NCBI GenBank assembly: GCA_001275005.1
Contig: JWZX01002090.1
Location: 1-21,054 of the forward strand
Length of the DNA: 21,054 nucleotides
Source: Chrysochromulina tobinii
Lineage: Eukaryota > Haptophyta > Prymnesiales > Chrysochromulinaceae
Direction: 5' to 3'
Shown: one piece after another, positions 1-8,260 of the stretch
How positions within the stretch are numbered: the stretch's first letter is position 1
Layout: every line of letters begins with the position of its first letter
The notes under the pieces: model-generated
What the model was told of the DNA's origin: nothing
Databases searched by the model: none
Seen by the model: only the letters and a program-made list of their open reading frames with translations
Translations under genes and position numbers: made by a program

Positions 1-3000
1 CGGACAGGAGCGCGGCATCCGCGGTGGCGAGGATGGAGTGGAGTAGATGACAATCAATCTCGGTGGTGCCGAGCAGTGACGAAGCCACATGCGCACGCAC
101 GAGCTGCGCCGCGCCGCACCGCCAGACCGTTGTATGCAGCTCGGCGAGCAGCTGTGCTCCACATTTGGCCACGTTGGCGAAGAGCTGGGGGGGGCGCTCG
201 GCGAGCTTGCTACACGGAACGAGCGACTCATGCAGCCTGTCGAGCTGCAGCATCAGCTCGCCTTGGACGAGGACTTGGAAGACGGCGACGAAGCGTGTGA
301 GCTGCGCCGCCACCATGAAGCCGAGCGTCGAGCTGATGCCGCGCAGCCCACCGCGCCCCAAGGCGCGCTGCAACAGCGACAGCATGCGCCCTCCCACCAC
401 CTCCTTGCCCGTGGGGTCGGTCCAGCCGCCGAGCGCCTCCGCGTACACTGCGCGGCGCGGCGCGGTGAGGTAGAGCAGCTCGCGAACGAGCCGGCCAAAA
501 AAGGAGTGCTCGAAAGCCGCCGGCGGCGCAAGGTTGGCAGCCTCGGCGGCCAGTGTGAACGTCGACTGCCATGAGTGCACCTTTTTCTTGAGGAATGCGT
601 TGCGCTCCTGCTCGACGTAAAAGTTGAGCACGCCCGCTAGCTCCTCCTGCCACAGCTGCAGCCCGTTGATCTTGACGTAGTCCGAGATATACTCGAGAGC
701 GAGCCGGAAGCCCTCGAGCTGTGTACCGAGCCGTGCGAGCGCCGCCTCGAGCTCGGCGGGCTTGCCCGGCTTGAAGCTGAGTCCGGACTGGAGCGCGCGT
801 GTGAGCTGCAGGACGAGCTCCCTTCGAATGCCATCCTTGAGAAGTTCCTTCGAATCCACCTTGACGACGCCGAGCAGGGTCGTCTGCATCGCGACAGCAC
901 GCCCACCGTCAGCACCGAGGTCATCAGAGGCAAGCCGAGGTCATCAGAGGCAATCCGAGGTCATCAGAGGCAATCCGAGGTCCTCCGAGCCCATCACACC
1001 TGCATCGTGAGCACGCCCTCCGTCAGCACCGAGATGCGGTGCGTGGCGCGCGCAAGGCGATGGCGGAGCTCGAGCTGAGCCCAATCTCGCAGTGCATCTC
1101 GCTCCACCTTGACGGGGAGCTCGCGCAGCTCGTTGGCCTGGATCGTGACTACGTCGCTCAGGATCGCAAACATGTTCTCAGGGATCACCTGCATCACTTG
1201 GCGCATGAAGGTCGCCACCTGTGGGGAGGTGCGGGCGCCGTGGTGAGCACTTGCATGCAGCGCCTCCAGAGCGTGGCAGATAGTGGCAGCGCCGTGGTGA
1301 GCACTTGCATGCAGCGCCTCCAGAGCGTGGCAGAGCGAGGCAGCGCGAGGCAGAGAGCGCACCTCGGACGAGTAGTACTGCGAGACGCTCTCCTCGTCGG
1401 GCGAGTTGGACTGCTGGATGCGCACGAGCGGGCTCTCAAGGATCGAGGAGAGCTTAAGGAAGGTCGCGCGCAGCTTGAGCACCGAGAACGGGTTGCGCTG
1501 GATGCGGTTGCGCATCAGCGGCGCGTAGTCCGAGATGGCCAGCCAGGCGTAGGACATGTCGCACACCACGTCGAGCGTCACCAGCGTCGACTCGCGCACC
1601 TGTGGGGAGGGGGGCGCCATGGTGAGCACTTGCATGCAGAGCGTCACCAGCGTCGACTCGCGCACCGATACGACGCGGATCATGCGCGTGAGAAGCTCAC
1701 GCGTCTCGTGCAGGAACTGCTTGAGCTGCAGCGCGGCTTCGATCTGGTGGAACTGCTCCACCTCGACGAGCGCCGCGATCAGATGATGCAGCTTGCGCCC
1801 ACTCTGCACGATGTCCGACGCGTCGAGAAGCTTGACCTGCTCGGCGAGCTGGGAGAACCAGTGCTGGAGCTGCTCGTCCTTGCCGATGCGCGAGAGGATC
1901 TTGTCGCCCTTGAACGCCTCGGAGAGCTCCTGAAGCATGCTGACCACCTGCGACTTCGACTTTTCCCACATCTCCTCCTTCTTGTCCATCAGTGCCGTGT
2001 AGATCTGACGAAGCTGGTACTCGAACTGGGCCGTGTCCATCAGCACGAGCAGCAGCATCTCGGCCTCGCGACGCTCCTGCTCAGGGTCGGCGACGGGTAG
2101 CTTGCGCATGCGCGCGCGCCGGTGGAGCATCAGCCATCGGATCGTCACGTTGCACATGCGCACGCAGTGCAGCAGGTCGTTCGTGTGCTCGAGGCAGAGC
2201 TCCTCGGTGAGCACGCCCTCGGTCAAGAAATGGGCCAACTTCTTGCGGCAGTCCGACAGGTTCTGCGTGTGCTGCGCGTAGAGACGCTTGATCTCGTTGG
2301 CGTTGGTCGTGTTCGAGAGGGCGGCCTTGGCGGCCTTGTAAGGCTCCCACGCGTGCGGCAGCTCCTCGAGGAAGCCCATGTAGTACGGCACGACCCAGTA
2401 CGCGTCCGCGCCCGCGAAGTGGCGGTCGACGATCTCGCGCATCGTGTGTGACTGCTCGTCGAGCACATCGGGCGCGAAGTAGAGGATGATGTAGAGCATG
2501 CGCGCCTGCGTCGCGAGCGCCGTCGAGCGGTGCTGCGGCATAGGGTACGAGGGGATCTGCGAGTACCTGTGGGGAAGAGGAGATGGCGCCGTGGTGAGCA
2601 CATGCATGCGAGGCGAGGTCCACTTTAGGGTACAAGGGGATCTGCGAGTACATGTCTTCCGAGCGAAGCCTGTCGATCATCATGAGCACCAGCGCTGGCG
2701 GCATACCCAACTTGCGCACGAGGCGGTTGAGGTACTCCTCGGGGTAGCCGGGCGGGCGGCGCTGCATGCCGTTGCGATCGAGCACGTTCGACACGTAGCC
2801 CGTCCTCTTCACCAGCAACTCCATGTCTTCGATCGACTCGATCGCCGACTGCCCCTTGTGCCGATAGTAGGCGACGACGATGCGCTCGCGCACCGCGCCG
2901 TCGATGCGCGCGTCGAGGAGGAGCAGCAGGACACCATAGAGGTAGAGGCACTCGCACATGACCTGCTTGCCCTCGTCGTCGAGCAGTACGCCCTCCACTG

Positions 3001-3346
3001 TCTGCTGCAGGTACACGCCGTCGCGCAGGTCCGCGACAACCTTGACAAAGTCCTTGATGTAAATGTAGATCGACTGGAAGAGGTCGAACAGGCGCTCGAT
3101 TCTTTTCCCGTGCACGTCCCACACCTCGCTGTCGCGCGCGATGAGCTCGGCCGACGACTCGATCTTGTGCTCGAAGAGCGCGGGCGTCTTCAGGTACGCA
3201 AAGTCCATCAGCAAGTCAGAGTACAGCTTCTGCTCGGTCTTGTCGCCCAACGCAAAGAAGGCCGGCACGTGGTCGGAGACGCGCAGGAGCTCGGCGATGA
3301 GCGCCTCGCCGCGCGCACTGAGGCGCAGCAGCACATTGACCGCCAT
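1..3346 (-). CDS. WASHC5: WASH complex subunit 5 (strumpellin), C-terminal end outside window
   Basis: Strumpellin is a large helical scaffold of the WASH complex, which drives Arp2/3 actin branching on endosomes. Coding segments read down the minus strand are 3346-2652, 2566-1666, 1599-1363, 1218-1000 and 883-1; all joins keep frame. They give about 978 residues, against roughly 1,160 in animals, so about the last 15% lies off the left edge. Family-typical stretches include VRERIVVAYYRHKG, QHRSTALATQARMLYIILYF, AIRWLMLHRR-like TIRWLMLHRR, LRATFLKLSSIL, SPDEESVSQYYSSE and WQEELAGVLNFYVEQE, in the family's order. The start at 3346 is the first ATG after an in-frame TAG 27 nt upstream; the N-terminus is about 15 residues shorter than in animals. 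The last exon is open to base 1. It is divergent from the kinase gene. Recognition rests on remembered family sequence, not on a search. Confidence 0.93.
884..999 (-). repeat. WASHC5 intron 4: GATTGCCTC-type intron with mirrored exon duplication
   Basis: The intron is 116 nt, phase 0, with donor CAG|GTGTGATG and acceptor GATGCAG|ACGACC. Its body repeats GATTGCCTCTGATGACCTCG about three times. Its last 36 nt (CTCGGTGCTGACGG...GATGCAG) copy the last 34 nt of the upstream exon with few differences. The duplicated exon therefore supplies the AG acceptor, while the GT lies at the start of the repeat body. Splicing restores a strumpellin-like frame (LTMQ then TTLLGVVKVD). Confidence 0.8.
1219..1362 (-). 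mobile_element. WASHC5 intron 3: introner family A, internally duplicated
   Basis: The intron is 144 nt, phase 0, with donor TCCGAG|GTGCGC and acceptor CCCCACAG|GTGGCG. A segment of about 46 nt, TCTGCCACGCTCTGGAGGCG plus the family A core TGCATGCAAGTGCTCACCAC, occurs twice in tandem. Length is a multiple of three with no in-frame stop. No clear copy of the downstream exon is visible at the 5' end, so this insertion may be older. Removal joins YYSSE to VATFMRQVMQ as in strumpellins. Confidence 0.85.
1600..1665 (-). mobile_element. WASHC5 intron 2: introner family A with exact 27-bp target duplication
   Basis: The intron is 66 nt, phase 0. Its first 27 nt (GTGCGCGAGTCGACGCTGGT and seven more) are an exact copy of the first 27 nt of the downstream exon. 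The remaining 39 nt are the family A core, TGCATGCAAGTGCTCACCAT then a C-rich tract and CCCCACAG. It can be read through in frame. Removal gives VVSVRESTLVTLDVV, which fits the family. Confidence 0.9.
2567..2651 (-). mobile_element. WASHC5 intron 1: introner family A with 26-bp target duplication
   Basis: The intron is 85 nt, phase 2, with donor GACAT|GTACTCGC and acceptor CCCCACAG|GTACTCGC. The first 26 nt of the intron match the first 26 nt of the next exon with one mismatch. About 16 nt of unique sequence follow, then the core GCATGCATGTGCTCACCACG and a C/T tract. Splicing gives EDMYSQIPSYP. Confidence 0.9.
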
Positions 3347-3571
3347 CGGGCGTCCCGGCGCAAAACTTGACGACTATGAACGGAACTGGACGTGTGAAGA
3401 ACGCGACACGACCCCCCCTTCTAGGAAAAACTGAACGTGCGCAACTGATTCAGGGCCGACTTCGGCGCTCATGTTCAGGGGCCGTCATCATCGCGCGTCT
3501 AATTTTGCGCTCGCTGGAGGAGCGCTCCACCGCCGCCGCCGTCGCCGCCGTCGCGGCCGCCGTCGCTACCG
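3347..3571. promoter_or_regulatory. Divergent intergenic region between WASHC5 and the kinase gene
   Basis: This is 225 nt between two divergently read starts, so it must hold both 5' leaders and probably a shared promoter. A short AT-richer stretch (TCTAATTTTG, about 3498-3507) precedes a run of CCG/GCC triplets (3531-3562) in front of the kinase start. I see no canonical TATA box. The role is inferred from position only. Confidence 0.4.
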
Positions 3572-5381
3572 ATGTCATCGCCCTTGCCGCCAGCAGAAGT
3601 GGCAGCCCTCGCCTCCAGTGTTGCACTTCTCGTGGCGCTTGGCGTGGCGATTGCTTGCCGCCGCCGGTGGCTAAGGCACACACGGTTGTTCACCGAGCTG
3701 CTTGAGGTCAATTCAATATCCATGCATACTCAAGGTTTGACACAAAGTTTGACACAAGGTTTGACATCGATGGACTCGTTGCCGCGGAGCTCCCCTCCAC
3801 CTGCTCTCAGCATCGGAAACTACGAGTCCACTGCTGCAGTGCTCCTTGAGCCGCTCTCAGCATCGGAAACAACCGTGCCCCCGCTCTCAGCATCGGAAAA
3901 AACCGTGTTGTTTTCGGCGAAGCTCCCCGCATGCTGGCCAGCAGGCTTCCAGCAGGCCGATGAATTCAGGTCGAGGGTTTCGGTGAAGCTCCCCGAGGGG
4001 ACCGAAGTCCTCAACCCTTTTTCGCCCAGCGTGTGCGCGGCCCCATCTTGTCCAGCGCACCGCCACCGTGTGACGATCGGCACGACGTCGATGCCGGCCG
4101 ATCCGATTCAGCAGGCCGAGGGCCATGCAAGCAAGTTGAACGAGCTCATTGCTGGCTCGATCGAGCGCGCGCGCGCCAACTCGACGCCGGTGGCGCCGCG
4201 CGCTGCGGCTGAGACGCCGCCTAAACCGGCGATGTTACGGCAGCTCACGCTCGAGGTGCCCTCCCTCTCGAACACCGTGGCCGCCACGGCGTTGCTCGAG
4301 GCGGCGTTTGCGCCGCCTCTGCCCGAGGACTTGTGCAGAACACGCATCGAGAGCAGCTGCTTGCGGCTCGTGGGCAAACTTGGAAACGGCAGCTTCGGCA
4401 CCGTGTACGACGCGCGCTGGTACAGGGCGAACGACATCGACATCGCCGGCGCCTCGCCGGAGGGCGCTTCGTCGCACACCACGACCTCGTCGCGCCCGCC
4501 GCGTCGCGTCGCGGTCAAGCTGCTCCACACAAAGGTGCTCGCATTCTCTCCCCAGGCGCTCCGCCTTGCATGCAAGTGCTCACCACGGCGCCCTCACCTC
4601 TGCCCCACAGGTGCTCTCTCTCCAGGTGCTCCGCAATCTGAAGCGCTCCATTCACGTGGAGTTGTGCCTCGCGCCGCACCCGAACATCGTGCGCCTGCAC
4701 GGCTGGTCAGTCGAGCCCAACAAGGGGCGCGTGATGCTCGTCATGGAGTACGTGGGCGGCGGCTGTCTAGGCACACACATCAGCAGCGGTGTTGCGGCGC
4801 AGTGGACACTGGACGAGGTGCTGAACGTCGCGCAGCACTTGGCGACGGGCGTGGCTTTTTTGCACGCGCACACCCCTCCCATTGTGCACCGCGACATCAA
4901 GCCTGAGAACGTGCTCTTCGGCAAGCTCTCACTCGTCGCCAAGCTGGCTGATTTCGGCACGAGCCGCGCCATTGACGACTCGAGTATGACCGAGTTCGCC
5001 GTGGGCACCATGCTCTTCTCGTCGCCCGAGCAGCTCCGATACGCCCAGTACGACGCTGCAGTGGACGTGTGGGCGCTCGGTTGCGTGTTCGCGTGCATCG
5101 CTCGCGGCGATACTTCGCCTTGCGCGGCGGTGGACGGGTGCGATGGCAGCGTGCAGCTGCGCGAACATCTCCTCAGCGGCCGTGACACTCCGAGCGCGGC
5201 GACTCCCGTGGGCCACTGCTTGCACGAGTACGTGCGTGACTGCTGCGTGGAAGCCCCCTTACGCCCAACGGCGGCGGTCTTGAGGGAGCGGCTGTTGGCC
5301 GCCATGGAGATGAGCCGCACACCTACACCGCTTGAGAACCGACGACCCGGACCTAGCCCAAATGCAGAGGCCCGTCCGTGA
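3572..5381 (+). CDS. Membrane-anchored protein kinase (TKL-like)
   Basis: Exons 3572-4534 and 4611-5381 join in phase 0 to give 577 residues. Residues 10-29 are a hydrophobic segment followed by RRRW, predicting a single membrane anchor with the kinase on the cytosolic side. Residues about 40-250 are a low-complexity linker with small repeats. The kinase domain starts near residue 260: glycine loop GNGSFGTV (about 271-278), VAVK lysine 316, an alpha-C glutamate in HVELCLA just past the intron, HRDIKPEN (414-421), DFG (435-437), SPE in place of APE (about 459-461), then DVWALGCVFA. All catalytic residues are present, so it should be active. The start is the first ATG after an in-frame TAA at 3500. 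The TKL assignment is tentative; the domain call is firm. The linker could hide another intron. Confidence 0.9.
3731..3766 (+). repeat. 12-bp tandem repeat, three units, in kinase linker
   Basis: Three consecutive 12-bp units of the form CAAGGTTTGACA, the middle one with one change, encode TQGLTQSLTQGL. This is a small in-frame expansion in the juxtamembrane linker. Confidence 0.8.
3803..3900 (+). repeat. Three dispersed 18-bp repeats in kinase linker
   Basis: GCTCTCAGCATCGGAAAC occurs at 3803-3820 and 3853-3870, and with one final-base change at 3883-3900. The last two encode LSASETT/LSASEKT; the first reads in another frame as LSIGNY. The frame change shows DNA-level duplication rather than protein-repeat selection. 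Confidence 0.75.
4535..4610 (+). mobile_element. Kinase intron: introner family A
   Basis: The intron is 76 nt, phase 0, with donor ACAAAG|GTGCTCGC and acceptor CCCCACAG|GTGCTCTC. It carries the core TTGCATGCAAGTGCTCACCA then CGGCG and a C/T tract. The 5' 30 nt resemble the first 24 nt of the next exon (GTGCTC...TCTC...CAGG.GCTCCGC) with an indel, which is a degraded target duplication. It falls between the VAVK lysine and the alpha-C helix. Confidence 0.88.
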
Positions 5382-5920
5382 GCCGTGCGCGCGTGCAACC
5401 GGGGAAATCCGGAAAATGCCGCAAGTTTACAACCCCATTTGCACACGAGTCACGACATGAAGCCGCGTACGCATTCCATTCTGCGGTGCCGCACCGGCCG
5501 GCGCGCGCGGCGGGCATGCCGGGTTGCCGGCGGGTCCGGTGCTCGCGGCTCGGAGCTAGGTGCGTGTGTGGCCACAATTCTCTCAAAACCACACCACACT
5601 CTCACACCCTGGGGCCACCCCTGCTCTGCTGGGTGCGCACCCCAGGGGGTCTTGAACTGTAGGGACAAGCCGCGTTGGCGTTCAGTCCATTGGTTCAGTC
5701 TTCAGATAAAACTCACTCACTGGGTGCGGTGGGCATGTGCCGGATCGGGATGCTCTTCGAGTGCCTGAGATCGAGTGGGAGTGCGCCATGCCCCCTTTCA
5801 ATTTGTTTGCACCGGACCCATAGCGCCCGACACCACGCGTGGAAACGTGTCAAAAAAAGTTGTGTCAAAACAGAAAGCCCAAAAAAACAGCTGAAGGACC
5901 TTTGGGGCGTACGAAAGGGG
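5382..5920. other. Intergenic region, kinase 3' side to EF-hand gene 5' side
   Basis: These 539 nt hold no recognised gene. They contain an inverted repeat (5607-5647), a GTGTCAAAA direct repeat (5847-5855, 5862-5870) in an A-rich stretch, and an open frame in phase with the next gene that includes ATGs at 5735 and 5753. Part is presumably the kinase 3' UTR and the next gene's 5' leader. Confidence 0.4.
5607..5647. repeat. Inverted repeat with inner palindrome
   Basis: CCCTGGGG (5607-5614) and CCCCAGGG (5640-5647) are perfect complements, 25 nt apart. The right arm overlaps a 12-bp palindrome GGGTGCGCACCC (5631-5642). It could form a hairpin in a transcript 3' end; no function can be assigned. 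Confidence 0.5.
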
Positions 5921-6997
5921 ATGCCGGGCAGCGCGGATCTTGACGGCGATGGCAAGGTGAGCTACGAGGAGCTCCGTGCGCTCGGCAAGGGCCGTCCGAA
6001 GGCGCCCGACGCGGGCGCCAAGGAACGCAACTCAGGCTCGCACAAACCCGGCGGTGCGGTTGACACCGACACCTCCACGCCGCGCCCCGATGGCCCGAAG
6101 CCGACAGAGCAGCAGATTATCCATGGCGCGTACGCAGGCCGGCACGTTGGCGGCTGGAAGTATAAGGATGAGCTTCTCGCGCCCGACAACAAGCTGAGGT
6201 ACGACCGCGACAAAAAGGCTGTCGACGGTAACGGCGACCGCCTCTTGTCAATGTCCAACGTGCATGGCACATGGTTCAGCGAGGAGGAACTCAAGAAGCG
6301 GTGGTTCGACAAGCACAACGGGGCGCGCGATTCCATCCCCGCGGAGACCTTTTTCGAGCGCCTCTACCCGCTCGACCGGCAGACGGACGTCAACGAGGCG
6401 CTCGGCGACACGCCCGGCCTGTCATACTCTCCTTGGGAGCCGACGGAGGAGGACATGACGCCCATGTCCAAGGCGGTGGGCAGCTACGCGAGCAAGGGCG
6501 GACCGAAGAAGGCCGCCATGTATCCGCAGCCGAAGCCGCCCTCGGGCACCATGAAGGCGGCGCCTAAGCCGAAGCCCCCGCCGCCACCCCACATGTCGCT
6601 CTCGGACAACCCGTCGTGGGGCAAAGTGCGTGAAGGCGACGAGTCGGACCTGAAGCCGGACCCGGCGTGGGGCTACACTGGCAACTACTACGCGCGCCGC
6701 TTCGACAAGGGTGAGGAGGACCTCTCGATGGCCACGCGCATCAACCGGCGCCGCCAGCAGGCGATCGAGCGCCGCTTCAGCGCGAGCCCGTACGCTCACG
6801 AGATCGCAATGGACGTCATGAAACTCAGCGACGGTGTCGAGTACACGGGGCCGACGGTGTACGGCTGGCGTTCGTTCCCGCCGCAGGGCCTCGTCGATAT
6901 CGACGGCGACGGCAAGGTCGACTCGCCCTTCACCGAGTCGGGTGCCTTCGCCTTGCAGAAGATCGACCCGCGCATGGCTCAGTCCATGCTCCACTGA
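5921..6997 (+). CDS. EF-hand protein of unrecognised family, upstream tandem paralogue
   Basis: Starting at ATG 5921 it encodes 358 residues. I do not recognise the family. Residues 6-17 form a canonical EF-hand loop, DLDGDGKVSYEE. Conserved blocks shared with the downstream paralogue are DGNGDRL.SMSN.HGTWF, RWFDKHN, GDTPGLSYSPWEPT, a proline/lysine linker, GYTGNYYARRFDKGEEDLSM, RINRRRQQAIERRFS and GVEYTGPTVYGW. Near the C-terminus DIDGDGKVDSPF is a second EF-like loop lacking the final acidic residue. No signal peptide or membrane segment is visible. The start is uncertain: an in-frame ATG at 5735 would add 62 residues and an entering helix for the EF-hand, but that stretch looks like leader. 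No intron is needed. Confidence 0.75.
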   Translation: MPGSADLDGDGKVSYEELRALGKGRPKAPDAGAKERNSGSHKPGGAVDTDTSTPRPDGPKPTEQQIIHGAYAGRHVGGWKYKDELLAPDNKLRYDRDKKAVDGNGDRLLSMSNVHGTWFSEEELKKRWFDKHNGARDSIPAETFFERLYPLDRQTDVNEALGDTPGLSYSPWEPTEEDMTPMSKAVGSYASKGGPKKAAMYPQPKPPSGTMKAAPKPKPPPPPHMSLSDNPSWGKVREGDESDLKPDPAWGYTGNYYARRFDKGEEDLSMATRINRRRQQAIERRFSASPYAHEIAMDVMKLSDGVEYTGPTVYGWRSFPPQGLVDIDGDGKVDSPFTESGAFALQKIDPRMAQSMLH

Positions 6998-7432
6998 GCG
7001 CAAGTGCGCGCGGGGGGCTTCACCTCCCCTATCCCCGAGGCCGATGCGGCGGAACGGCCGACGCGCGGCGCATAACGGCTGTAGCCTCGTAGGCGTTAAC
7101 GGCTGTTAGCCCGTAGGCGTTCTCCCTCCCCCAAGACGCCAGGAGCAATTATGGTTTGAGGTGTGACGTGCTGTGTCGCGAGGCGAACGTGGGGTAGAAT
7201 GTGCATCCCAGAATGGGGTACCCAATGCGCCTTCCATGTACGCATGAACGGGCCCTGCGGTTGTGTGTCTGTGTCCGGGTCGGATTGTCGTCTTTGGTGT
7301 CGGAGTCGGGCGTCGTAAAAGTTATGCGGTTACTTCGCGGAACTGGATGCCAAATTTGTTAAAAGTCTCCGAAAAGGGCCGCCACCGCTCTCCCCAGCTC
7401 ACGCCAGGCTCCGACCGCGCGAGCTCGCACCG
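6998..7432. other. Intergenic region between the tandem paralogues
   Basis: These 435 nt hold no recognised gene. A 24-bp tandem duplication lies at 7073-7120. The rest is moderately GC-rich with no clear promoter motif. The next gene's frame is closed by TAA at 7316. Confidence 0.45.
7073..7120. repeat. 24-bp tandem duplication
   Basis: Two adjacent 24-bp units start TAACGGCTGT and end CGTAGGCGT, differing at a few central positions. They lie just downstream of the first paralogue, probably in its 3' UTR. Confidence 0.75.
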
Positions 7433-8260
7433 ATGGAAGCCTTGATCGACGAGATGGTGTCCATCTCCCCACACAAGGGCAGATGGAAGGACCCCACCGG
7501 CAAGTTCAGGGAGGAAGACCTCCTTGTGCCTGACAACGGGATGCGCGACCGCAACGCCAGGTCGGCCGACGGCAATGGCGACCGCCTTGCCTCCATGTCA
7601 AATGAGCACGGCACGTGGTTCGACGAGGAGACACTGAAGAACCGGTGGTTCGACAAGCATAACAATGCGCTCAACACCCGGCCCGTCGCAAGCTTCCAGC
7701 AGGCTGGTGGTAAACTCTACCCACTCGATCGGATGACGGATTGTGAACCCGGCGACACTCCCGGCCTAAGCTACTCGCCATGGGAGCCGACTGTCGAGGA
7801 CATGACGCCCACGTCCAAGGCGATCGGCAGCTACGCGAGCAAGGGTGGCTCGAAGAAGGGTGCCATTCCGAGGCAGAACCCCAAGCCGCTCTCGGGCACG
7901 AACAAGGTGCTGCCCAAGGTGCGTCCTCCGCCGGAGCCCCCAGCAGTGAATTGGGCATGGGGCAAGGTGCGCGAAGGCGACGAGTCGGGCGCGAGACCGG
8001 ATCCGGCGCCGGGTTACACTGGCAACTACTACGCGCGCCGCTTCGACAAGGGCGAGGAGGACCTCTCGATGGCCACGCGCATCAACCGGCGCCGCCAGCA
8101 GGCGATTGAGCGCCGCTTCAGTTCAAGCCCGTACGCGAGCGAGATCGCCAAGGAGGTGCTGAGACTCAGCGACGGTGTCGAGTACACGGGGCCGACGGTG
8201 TACGGCTGGCAATCGTTCCCGCCGCAGGGCCTCCATGCGGGCCCCCGTGAGGGCCTCTAA
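7433..8260 (+). CDS. Paralogue of the 5921-6997 protein, lacking its terminal EF loops
   Basis: It encodes 275 residues from ATG 7433, the first ATG after an in-frame TAA at 7316. It aligns with the preceding gene from the .EDLL.PDN block (about residue 23) to GVEYTGPTVYGW.SFPPQGL. It lacks the N-terminal EF-hand and replaces the C-terminal DIDGDGKVDSPF tail with a short HAGPREGL ending. Over GYTGNYYARRFDKGEEDLSM and on to the IERRFS block the two genes are almost identical at DNA level, while the N-terminal halves differ much more. Probably a tandem duplicate with an altered 3' end; function unknown. Confidence 0.75.
   Translation: MEALIDEMVSISPHKGRWKDPTGKFREEDLLVPDNGMRDRNARSADGNGDRLASMSNEHGTWFDEETLKNRWFDKHNNALNTRPVASFQQAGGKLYPLDRMTDCEPGDTPGLSYSPWEPTVEDMTPTSKAIGSYASKGGSKKGAIPRQNPKPLSGTNKVLPKVRPPPEPPAVNWAWGKVREGDESGARPDPAPGYTGNYYARRFDKGEEDLSMATRINRRRQQAIERRFSSSPYASEIAKEVLRLSDGVEYTGPTVYGWQSFPPQGLHAGPREGL

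Noticed and set aside
1039-2100. Long plus-strand open frame opposite WASHC5
   Set aside because: It is the antisense shadow of GC-rich strumpellin exons; it runs through three introners and shows no family resemblance.
2081-2566. Read-through frame from WASHC5 exon 1 into intron 1 and a shifted exon 2
   Set aside because: The peptide after the intron is a frameshifted reading. Splicing 2651-2567 restores the strumpellin frame.
5600-5660. Possible tRNA near the hairpin
   Set aside because: A GTTCAAGA-like loop is seen on the minus strand, but no T stem, anticodon arm or acceptor pairing can be formed.
5675-5920. Extension of the EF-hand paralogue to 5675
   Set aside because: That frame opens with TTG and its residues do not resemble the paralogue. 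ATG 5735 stays possible and is noted in the entry.
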